From Spongospora subterranea (taxonomy: Eukaryota > Endomyxa > Phytomyxea > Plasmodiophorida > Plasmodiophoridae), in the NCBI GenBank assembly GCA_900404475.1, contig OUQQ01000385.1, positions 6,747-26,213 on the forward strand: a stretch of DNA of 19,467 bases. The letters are read 5' to 3'. Below the pieces are notes generated by a model, which did not search any database, had not been told where the DNA came from, and saw only the letters and a program-made list of their open reading frames with translations. Of this stretch, positions 1 through 8,187 are shown one piece after another (the stretch's first letter is position 1; every line of letters begins with the position of its first letter). Position numbers and translations under genes: made by a program.

Positions 1-40
1 GTAAACAGGCAATGCAGATTGAGACCCTGACCATTCAAAA

Positions 41-481
41 GTCACCTACCTCTGTTATGTTTATTTCACTACCCGTTGGTGTTTCGAATGACTGTTCTGA
101 TGAAGTCCTTTTGGGCGACGAATCCTGGGGTCTTTTGGGGAGAATATCTGCAACAACTGCCACGGGTGGGCATGTACACGTTAAAAGGGATGAACCAGGC
201 AAGATGCCAGGATTCTATCATTACGATGACCTTAGCAAACGGAGGAAGGGCCGTTTTTGATGAGAGACCAATCAATCTCAACGCCAACTCTGTTTATGTG
301 GCGAACGGTAACAAATAAACATAAGCTTTCCTTATTAATGCCAACACGAATCGGATTGATGTTATTGTCAGCATTTGAGTGCTGCAGAAATTCTCCCCAA
401 CAAAACCCAGGATTCGTCGACCAGAAGGACTTCATACAGAACAATCATTAAAACACCACCGGGTAGCGAAATATAGGTGAC
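41..481. repeat. Fold-back element with about 100-bp inverted arms
   Basis: The left arm (about 41-153) and the reverse complement of the right arm (about 382-481) match along nearly their whole length. Both begin GTCACCTA and share GAAGTCCTT, CGACGAATCCTGGG and TTGGGGAGAAT. They differ by point changes and a short indel near the outer end. The roughly 230-bp centre is not repeated. Open frames on both strands give the similar peptides MKSFWATNPGVFWGE and MKSFWSTNPGFCWGE only because the arms mirror each other. I see no transposase. The structure fits a fold-back or MITE-like transposon remnant; no clear target-site duplication was found. Confidence 0.75.
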
Positions 482-550
482 ATTCTGTCACATTACAGTA
501 TTTATCGTTCGCGCAATGCCATTTGCGTTTGGTCGAGACCTATGATGCAC

Positions 551-729
551 GTACAGACGGACTGACGCACATGGCATGCGGGACGGGTACAGTTTGTATA
601 ATTGGAGTGTACAGTATCAATAACTGTTACGGTGTACAGATCCTGTACCGTATCGTGTTCCCCCTACCCCTATCATTAAACGGTAAAGCTGTATAATGTT
701 TCAAGCCTGTACCGTAATTTGTACCGTAC
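551..729. promoter_or_regulatory. Cluster of GTAC motifs upstream of a small gene
   Basis: Eight GTAC tetramers fall at 551, 587, 609, 634, 645, 709, 721 and 726, where fewer than one is expected by chance. Five sit in the longer word TGTAC(A/C)G. The cluster ends about 70 bp before the ATG at 801. GTAC is the core of SBP-domain/copper-response sites in green-lineage organisms, but whether this organism has such a factor is unknown. The stretch 482-800 contains no other feature I can support. The role as a promoter element is inference. Confidence 0.3.
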
Positions 730-800
730 CTTGGAGGCCAACATGAACAGTACTCGTGTGTGGTTGCTCCACAGGTTGCGCTCGACACCCTGGGTGATTC

Positions 801-1300
801 ATGGGTGAATCATTCCGACTTTTCGCCATGAATTCGCATCTAAGAAGGCCGCGATCAGTTTCGCCAGACGTGCAGAAAAAGAGAATAAAACTGGCGGCGG
901 AAGCGAACAGCGATATCATAGCATCGCTACAGGATCTGAGTTCGCGTGATTTCGTCGATAGCGATCGGCTAGTTTTAATCTGGAGATTTAGACCTTAGGA
1001 GAAAATGGAGTGCCTGCGAGATGGACTGTGTCGAAGGCGATGCCGATCGACGTGTGCGCAGGAAGACGTCGCATGAGGTACTTCCCGTAACTGAAATGGC
1101 TCAGCTTCACCATGAATATCTCCAACGAGTTCGACATCAACAATGTAATGTTCTCATAATGCCCTTGCTTATTTTGGAATTTTTGACCTTCTGTAGTATT
1201 TGGACGACCGCAGTCAAATGTTCCTCTTTCAGCTGTCACCCCTTCGCCTCGTCCTTTTAGAACCCAGGTGGAACACGATTACGATGAATATTTCGATTAG
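801..1300 (+). CDS. Small basic hypothetical protein, three exons
   Basis: Not recognised. The proposed model is exon 1 801-945, exon 2 992-1144 and exon 3 1197-1300 (stop TAG). Introns of 46 and 52 bp run from GTGATT to TTTAG and from GTAATG to CTGTAG, and phases agree at both joins. The product is about 133 aa from the ATG at 801, or 124 aa from an in-frame ATG at 828; a TGA lies two codons before 801. It has an Arg/Lys-rich N-terminal part (RRPRSVSPDVQKKRIKL), a helical middle (EMAQLHHEYLQRVRHQQ), a Ser/Pro-rich linker and an acidic aromatic tail ending DYDEYFD. The composition suggests a nuclear or regulatory protein, but this is a guess. The second intron and the last exon are the better supported parts; the exon 1/2 join is less certain. 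The stop lies about 190 bp before the next gene's proposed start on the same strand. Confidence 0.5.
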
Positions 1301-1487
1301 ATGCTGCGCCCTCGGTTGTCAGCGAACTATGGCGCTGTTTGAGGGCAACACAGCTGAAAACGGCACAAGATATTGAATCAAGCCGATGCAATAGCGTAAT
1401 TCACTGTCGGTTCGATCGGTCGTACTCGTCGCGATCCAACGATAAAGTGGTTTTGCAAGAATCGGAAGTTCGTCTGGGGAATCCATA

Positions 1488-2933
1488 ATGCTCGAAAAGC
1501 GGCCGGACGCCAATGCGCTATCCAACGCGGCCACATTTTTGACCCAGGAGTATGGAAAATAACGTCTTTCTGTCTTCTGGGATTTGATTCGCCGGGTCTT
1601 TAGTCCCAATGAGATTGGGGTTCTACTCGGCCATGAAATCGAATACAGGAACTCATCCATCTCTTCGCTTCTTCACAAAAAGCTGCAAGAAGTGAAAGAG
1701 GTCCGTTAACCCGTTAATATTTTTGTTTGTTGTAGAGCTCACTGAAATACAGATGGATGATGAACTAGCCGCCATGAAGGATAGCTGCGCCGAACGTTTG
1801 CGAAATGTCAAAGAAGGCGAGAAGAGGTTTGCAAAAAAAGTACGAACGATTACGCACCTGGGTTCATCTCCCTTCCTCATGGTACTTGCATTAGCAAGCC
1901 GACATGAAAAAGAGTATCGAGGCGTTCGAATCGTATATAATGGATACCGATAACAAGCGCATGCGAGCAATCAAGAAAACCGCTGAGCAACGGAAGATTC
2001 GCGAAACAAAAGAGGTCCAACTTGAAAAATTGAAAGAAACTCTCGAAGAAATCAGGAATAATCGGAATTCGATGGTTTACCAATTGCGTAATTTGGGCGA
2101 CACCGTTTTTTTTTGTTTCCTTCTTGCTAATTGCCTTGTGCCTTTAGGTCATCTGAAACGATATGAAAATTTTCTGGCTGCGACAGTTCGGTCTGAACCC
2201 CATTGGCACAATATCGATGAGGTCAGTTTTGTGCCCGATCATGGAAATACGTTCTTTGACATTTTTTTTTGGCTTTGACAGCTGTTAAACCGGTACCGGG
2301 TACTGGTCACGGCCAACAACGATTTAAGTGAATCGGCGTCCCGAATCAATCAGCAACTTGAGGAATCGCAAATCAGGCTACAACGGCTTCTCAAGGAAAA
2401 GACCAATGTAGGAAGAGTAGTCGGCCTCGGCTCTATCAATTGACGCGAACGTGTGCAGGAAATATTAGTGTTGAATAGTGAAGTGGCACAATACATGACC
2501 AAACTGGAAGAATCGTCAAATCGAATCCAGCAAACTGAGACAGAAGTCGCTAAAATTGATCTGACAACGATTGGGATTGTAAGAGAACGCTTTGGTAAAC
2601 ATTTTGATCACTTTTGACGTCGTTTGAGATTAGGCTTCGAGAATGGCTCAAATACAAATGTCGACCACCAATTTGTATACCCGCGTTTTGCAGTCGTACG
2701 AACAACGTAGACCAAAAGCGATCGAGCCAGATGCGTCGATTCTCGATAAAGACCGACAGGACATCGATTACCTATCGCGACTGTTGAACGAAATTGGGGA
2801 TCGGCTGATCGAGGTGACCGAGATTTGCGACGAATACTCAGCTGAAGCTGTAACCGCGTCGAAGATTTCGTCTGCCGTCAAACCGCCTCGAACTCGTAGA
2901 ATTGAACGGGCGCCGGTCGACATAAAATCATAA
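1488..2933 (+). CDS. CCDC42/CFAP73-family ciliary coiled-coil protein (DUF4200)
   Basis: Exons: 1488-1549, 1604-1700, 1738-1839, 1895-2087, 2148-2221, 2282-2407, 2459-2578, 2634-2933. All joins keep frame and give about 357 aa, close to the 300-350 aa of CCDC42 and CFAP73. The protein is almost all coiled coil. It shows family landmarks in order: a segment around FESYIMDTDNKRMRAIKK, matching the family's F..FI.END.KR.RA.KK; KRYENFL; an LLNRYRVLV block; and near the C-terminus MAQIQMSTTNLY, matching the family's IKMATLNLF. In the family these proteins act in the axoneme; CFAP73 corresponds to MIA2 of the Chlamydomonas MIA complex that modifies inner-arm dyneins. The gene therefore implies motile flagella or flagellate gametes. 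Uncertain points: the 5' end (the first exon has little conservation) and the intron after exon 2, where a donor at 1692 would give a more usual 46-bp intron and remove three residues. A transposon end starts 8 bp after the stop. Confidence 0.82.
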
Positions 2934-2941
2934 ACAAAATA

Positions 2942-3751
2942 CTCCCTCCGTTCCAAAATAACTGGCCGATACGGAATGTTTTCATCGGATTAAGGACATT
3001 TTTCCATAATCGAATTGAAATTTTTTGATCACGAAAACAGTTGATATTTCATACGTAGTGATTGTTTTTTAAGCAACACCGCTATATTTTTCACTGTTGT
3101 ACTCTTCGTTTAAAAACGACGCTTTATATCTTTGAATGAAATACACAGAATATGGACTGTCACGAAATCTATTGTGATGGATAGGAACTCCTAAAAACGT
3201 TCCAGTTTTCATGCAGCAGAATAATGCGCTCTCAAGGAACGAAAAGATTTGATCAACTCTGCTCAGATAAAAAATACGATATCCGTTTGGTATGTCAACC
3301 GGCAAACAGTATACTGAAGCACCAGGCAACCTCGACGAAAGTCGGTTTCGGCGATCATTAAATCGTTTAAAACACTGGACCCTCCCAAACTCAATCTAAA
3401 TTTTCACATTACAGTTCGTTCTTAGCTCGTGCAATGTAGACGGAGGCGGCAACCGATGATTGGTCCCTCATTTGGGGAAGACAAAACCTGCAAAATGCAG
3501 GCCAGCTTCCCATATCGTTGTTCTGCAATTCGAATGACCTAGAGAATCGGACTATGGTCGTAAACGGTGAAGACAACCGTTGGCAATACAACTCAAACAA
3601 CTAAACACAGGCTGAATGTGTTTTCCTCTGTTGATGTTTTTTCTGGCAAACTAACAGGTCCACAGAAAAGTGGTCATATATGCGTCTTTGATTATGAAGC
3701 CATACAGACCACATATTTTGGAACAAACAAATGTTGGAACGGAGGGTGGGG
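2942..3751. mobile_element. Mariner/Stowaway-like element with CTCCCTCCGTTCC terminus
   Basis: The left end reads TA then CTCCCTCCGTTCCAAAATA. The right end, read on the other strand, is TA then CCCCACCCTCCGTTCCAACA, so the two ends share CCCTCCGTTCC in inverted orientation and both abut a TA dinucleotide. CTCCCTCCGT with a TA target is the known terminus of plant Stowaway MITEs and their mariner relatives. A second partial copy of the terminal word (GTTCCAAAATATGTGG) lies just inside the right end on the complementary strand. The 810-bp interior has only short open frames and no DDE motif that I can recognise, so it would be non-autonomous or decayed. The right end is imperfect and could belong to a different insertion. 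Confidence 0.55.
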
Positions 3752-3859
3752 TAAATATTTACTTCGGCGATCCTCAGTATGTCACTTCCAATCACCGCTG
3801 CCGATTTGCCGCAAAATCGTTGCTTATGTTGATTAATGAATTGTTGTAAAACAAAAGAT

Positions 3860-4445
3860 TAACAGTCGAATGGCGTATATCCAAGGATGGGACGAAGGAG
3901 TCGGAGAATATAAAGTTCCCGCCTCTGAATGGCAAATCGAATTATATACTATGGACCAAGAAGGCCGAATTGACTATTATAACGCTCAGAGGCAAAACAC
4001 TAATCGGTGAATCGTCGGAATCGCCACCCAATTAGAGACTACCCAGAGACAACTAGACGATCGTATTCATGCTGCCCTTTGTTTATCCGTCACCGATGAT
4101 ATATTCAATTCTGTTGATGAAACCGGAACGACTCACCAGGCTTGGTATGCACTCAAGAGCCGATTGTCTGCTTCAGGTCTTCAGGAATGCAATCTCGCAC
4201 TCAAGAACTTGTTCCAAATAGAGCAAGGGTTAGACTCAGTGAAAGAGTCTATAGCACTAGTCGAAGCTGCTGTCAATAATGTCAAGGCTGTTGCATCAAA
4301 ACACCTGACAGTTAGCAACTCTCTCAAGGCAATGATAATTCTGATGGGTGAACATGACAGTTATTCGCATGTTGTTGATTCCATAGACGCCAGCTTCCAG
4401 GATATTTCGGCGGAATCTGTGTCAGCGATCCTGACGGACATGTAA
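3860..4445 (+). pseudogene. Frameshifted Ty1/Copia gag remnant
   Basis: From about 3860 one frame encodes KFPPLNGKSNYILWTKKAEL, the start pattern of Copia-type gag proteins (a hydrophobic LNG..Y..W segment). That frame stops at TAG 4033-4035. The coding sense continues in another frame from about 4029 to the TAA at 4443-4445, with RIHAALCLSVTDDIFNSV and HQAWYALKSRL, matching the family's segment in which single-residue steps lead to a W..L...... block. A later part has gag-like helical sequence. No CCHC knuckle, protease, integrase or reverse transcriptase follows in an intact frame, and I identified no LTRs. It is a dead retrotransposon fragment. The gag call rests on pattern memory and would be confirmed by a profile search against UBN2/DUF4219-type gag families. 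Confidence 0.6.
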
Positions 4446-4509
4446 AACCCATCATGTGAAAACATGGCTTTAACGATATTCATCCGTTATCCCGTTCATT
4501 TGCAACTTT

Positions 4510-4625
4510 ATGCAGACATTATGCCCAGAGTGTTTCGGCTGGATGGACTCGGTAAACAATTGCAACTTTTACAACTGCTAACACCGAAGGACGCAGCAGG
4601 GTGATGCAGACATTATGCCCAGAGT
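4510..4625. repeat. 22-bp direct repeat pair
   Basis: The word ATGCAGACATTATGCCCAGAGT (shown here only for location, 22 bp) occurs perfectly at about 4510-4531 and 4604-4625, a 94-bp offset. Related TTGCAACTTT words accompany it. It looks like a small local duplication inside the decayed sequence downstream of the gag remnant. Confidence 0.7.
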
Positions 4626-5481
4626 TTGTGCAAAGTTTCAGACCGATCCTACGATGATGTTCAAAATATCCACTCAAGCAATATCACAGAAACTCAAACA
4701 TACAGCGCGCGATGATTGAGTTTCTGTTGTCACCAGGTCATGTGATGACTTGACGCCGTATATTGTGAAACCTGACAGGGTTAACAAACCTTCAGCAGAC
4801 GAATGGTGTTAGGAAGGTCATGACGCACTCGTTCCTGGATGCTTCGACCATCCTTTCAGGAGGTCCGCGATCGCGTATTTGTCGAAGTCTGTGATCTTCA
4901 TTGCAAAAAGCGATTGAAATCGTGTCCGAAATGTTGCTCAAAAGGGGTTACAGCATACAGGACGCAGGGCCAGTCGAGACTGTTACAACATGCCAACCCA
5001 CGTTACCCACTCGGTCACACCCACAACTGTATGACATGTTACCTCAATCGACTTTAGAGTGTCAGACCAAGGAAATCATTGGAGAACATCGTTTTCGGGA
5101 CCGTGTATGTTCTCGATATTACCTCTCCATCGTTTCACTAATGCTGACATAAATTGGTTCCAGCAATACGTTTGAAATAGTCATTCGATGTGTCCAGCTT
5201 TGGCTTCAAAACGCAACACAATCCTCAAGTAAGATTGGATATGTATCATGTTTCTAGTCAAACAAACATTTTGACACAATTTGCTCATCATCTATATGGC
5301 TGACAGTTTTGATCACTTAAATGTACGTTGAAAATCTTCAATTCAATGAAAACCAATGTTAGGGTCGCTTGGTCCTGTTTTTTTTTTCAACGGCAACAAA
5401 CTCGTGGAAGCCCCATTGGCAATTGATGAAGGTCTGCCCTTGTGCATCAAACACGGACTCAAAAATAACAGTACAGAGGTC

Positions 5482-5540
5482 TCCTTCGATTTAGTGACAA
5501 GAAACAAATACTACAGACCCTCCTGTCACTAAATCAAGGA
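5482..5540. repeat. Short inverted repeat (hairpin)
   Basis: GATTTAGTGACA at 5488-5499 is perfectly complementary to TGTCACTAAATC at 5524-5535, with a 24-nt loop. Pairing extends outward to TCCTT/AAGGA with a single bulged base. No gene ends here, so its role as a terminator or small structured RNA is unproven. Confidence 0.6.
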
Positions 5541-5966
5541 TATCATTACGTAAAAGTCCACCCGTAACTCTCAGAGTTTTTGTCCTAGGAAAGCGGAAAA
5601 ATGCTCTATCGATAGGAAATTTGGCAATTGATCGATTGGAAAAGTTAGAATTTTTCTTTTCCTCGGTGCACACAAGGGCTTGTATGGAGTATCGGACAGT
5701 GTCGTATGGCTGCCTGAATTGATGTCAACGGTGGAAAACAACATATATGTTCAAAGATTTTTCGACCAGGTTTCCTAGAGCGCCCTTCTCGATGACAAGT
5801 TTGTAACACACCAATGTTTTTTGATCCACCCAAATTCGGCTCGATCCGTTTGGTGGAATATACTTGCAGCAATGGGATTGGGCAACATTCAGCTACAGCG
5901 ATGGCAGATTGGCGACAACTCGGCAAATCTCTGAGGAAATATCATCTGGGTGTGCAATGAAGTTTA

Positions 5967-7189
5967 TTATGACTCAATCGCCGCCCGTACCGCCTTGGCT
6001 GTCTCTTGTTTCTTCTTGGACTCGACCCTCTTCCTACTCGACCACTTCTTGGCGCTATGCTGCTTCTTGCTTTCTTGAGCTTTCAGCGATTTTTTCAGCA
6101 GCTTGGGATCGTTCTTGACCTTGATTCCTTGCGCTTTCAGCATGGCCAGCTTGCTGCTCTCTTTCTGCTGCAATTTGATCTTCTCGGCCGGGTCGAGCTT
6201 CTTTAGCTTATTCTCGAATTTCTCGGCGTTCTCTAGCGCTGTCTCTAATCGCTTGCGTTTACTGCCTTTTTTGTTCGGGCGGGGACCTTTGACGTCAGAA
6301 TCGACTTGAAGATTACCGAACATGATGTCCTCTTTCGGCCCCGCTGCCGTTTCATAAGACGGCACCGATTGAAAGAGCTTGTCCTTCTTAGCACTGGGTT
6401 TTTTGATTATTTTCTTCACTGCGACAGGAGACTTTGCCACAGCAGGGACCTCTTTCTTGGCGCCATCCTTCTTTGCAGCTTTTATTGCCGAAGGTTTCGG
6501 TTTGCTTTCGATTGATTTCTCTGGTACATCTTTAGACTGAAAGACGTCCTCGGATTTGACGACCACTGTTTTTTTGTTGGCGTCGCGAACGTTTTTTGCT
6601 TTTTTGTCTTTTTTCTTTCGAATTACTTTTTGCGGTTTCGAAGCGTCGCGCGTCCTCTTAGATTTCAAATCATTGAGCGTTTTCTGTAACCGATCGCGTA
6701 ACGGCTTCGGCTGTTCGTCTTCCGTTGGGACGGCAGATTTCGCTTGAATCTCGGCGACCGACTCCTGCTCGAACTGAATTTCGTTTTCAGCAAAAACTTC
6801 GCCACAGCTGATCATTCTGCACAAACAGTATTACCTTCTCCTTATTTGACTTCTTGACCTTGTGATCAACGGGTTTGGTGCCGGCCTTCTTATGGATATA
6901 TTTGTTCTGGGACACGAAAATCAGCCAATGAAAAATTGCGATCGCAGCGAAAGGTCTAGCACCTTCGGCTGGGATATCTGAATTGACGACGACGCCGACG
7001 CGAAATAGACAGACGCGGGGATCGTATTCAGCATTGACTCGAAAACTGAACGTTGGAACAAACAACAAGGACGTCATCGCATGGCGATATGAAATATGAT
7101 CATGAAATATTACATTGATTGGCCTGATCGAATTGCTCAGCGATAGACTGACTGGATTCAACTGGCTCCATGGCCGTTTCTGTCGTCAT
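5967..7189 (-). CDS. SURF6: SURF6/Rrp14 nucleolar ribosome-biogenesis protein
   Basis: Exons on the minus strand: 7189-7114, 7045-6963, 6906-6835 and 6773-5967 (345 aa). Introns are 68, 56 and 61 bp with GT..AG ends and matching phases. Exons 1 and 2 join to give the family's N-terminal motif, here FFESMLNTIPASVYF, compared with FF..LL..IPAKYYF in Rrp14-type proteins; this supports the start at 7189. Exon 3 adds a basic NKYIHKK..K stretch. The long last exon holds LRDRLQKTLNDLKSKR, a Lys-rich linker, the IMFGNL segment and the C-terminal SURF6 domain with KRLETALENAEKFENKLKKL, NDPKLLKKSLK and SAKKWSSRKR, then a lysine-rich helix. SURF6/Rrp14 proteins bind nucleic acid in the nucleolus and act in pre-rRNA processing and subunit assembly. 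The third intron's acceptor (ATTCAG before 6773) is the least certain join. The gene is convergent with the decayed plus-strand interval before it. Confidence 0.85.
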
Positions 7190-8187
7190 GGATCTTCACA
7201 AACCAATACACAGATCCACAGGATTTGGCGACAGGAATCCCGTGGAGTCCGTGGCGGACTTTCGCAAAAGTAACACAAATTTCCGCGAAAACGGACGAAC
7301 TTTCTGTGAAAGACCAATTTGACTGATTTGCCCAAAGTCTCGGAAATTAGTTCAGTTGAGGGGACGAGTCGTCTCCAGGCACTAGAGACGTGAATATATC
7401 ATCGATAATTATCATGCTGTGACATTACGCCAGCTCACACATGTCTATCGTCCATACGCCGATTCGCATGGCTGGCTTTGTCAGCAATCAAAGGGGATGC
7501 GGCGGCGGCCGCGGCCGTGCTGTAAAACCAATGTTGAACTGGAACGGGTCAGGATCCCTGATTTTCCATGAAATCGTCATGTCATCGTCGTTGTTTCTAA
7601 AGCCCAGCTGGCAGTTCTTGGTATGCGTCCAAAAGCAGATCCTGAAAGTCGTGGAGGATGTCCATCGTGATCAATATGGACCTACTCTACCCAACGAGAA
7701 CAAGATACGATAAAAATTCGCCAGGCTCTGGTATCCTTGTATCAGCATTTGCAGATATTGAGATGCTACAATGGATTACGGTTTGAGGTTTGCCCGGATC
7801 ATGTTTGTGGCTCGTGAAATTTTTGACTTGTATCGTGGTTGGTGGTGATTAAATGCAATTGGAAACCATAAACTGATTTACAACAGAAGTGCCCCGTTTT
7901 CTACTAGGAGAGGTGCAAGAAGGATATTGGAGGGAACGGGAGTTGGGCGTTCTCGCCGTTCCCGCAGGCAGGCAGTATGGGCTGTACCGCCTGCCGTCAC
8001 TTCTGGCTCTTTTTTTCGTTTATCGGGCTCGTCGTCCCCTGATAGTTCTCGGGTGCAATAACTATTGTTGGGCGCAATACCCATCTACTTTCAATAGCAA
8101 TCAACTGAATCGATAGGAGAAATATGGTTTTTGAATGATTGATCAGATGAACCAGTGTTGATTAAATTACGTATATTTATTTCATGA
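7190..8187. other. Intergenic interval with one doubtful ORF
   Basis: About 1 kb between the SURF6 start and the 3' end of the lectin-repeat gene. It must carry the SURF6 promoter, though no TATA box or known site is evident. A plus-strand frame at 7441-7713 (90 codons) starts with a GC-rich, Gly/Arg-rich part (GGGRGRAV) and ends VVEDVHRDQYGPTLPNENKIR; the ending looks protein-like and could be a last exon, but I do not recognise it and found no convincing partner exons. Overlapping frames at 7878-8116 lie in a locally GC-rich patch and look accidental. Confidence 0.35.

Larger units (their letters stand above)
4446..5966. other. Unassigned interval, possibly decayed retroelement
   Basis: No gene is supported here. 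Several open stretches lie on the plus strand: 4839-5057, 4901-5152, 5356-5532 and 5498-5722, plus 5632-5934, which is interrupted by one TAG at 5776. The last contains WWNILAAMGLG followed about 14 residues later by GDNSANL, which vaguely recalls the W..L...G ... DNQSA pattern of Copia RNase H. Together with the gag remnant just upstream, this may be the collapsed body of a Copia element, but the resemblance is weak. Alternatively some stretches could be exons of an unrecognised gene convergent with SURF6. Confidence 0.3.

Noticed and set aside
1319..1660. Minus-strand open frame of 113 codons
   Set aside because: It overlaps the first exons of the ciliary gene and has no ATG-supported domain; likely an antisense shadow.
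3069..3600. Two minus-strand frames (86 and 63 codons) inside the mariner-like element
   Set aside because: No transposase motif, no catalytic Asp pattern, and nothing recognisable; probably chance frames in decayed DNA.
7878..8116. Overlapping frames on both strands in a GC-rich patch
   Set aside because: Neither has a recognisable motif; small local inverted words explain the protein-like look.
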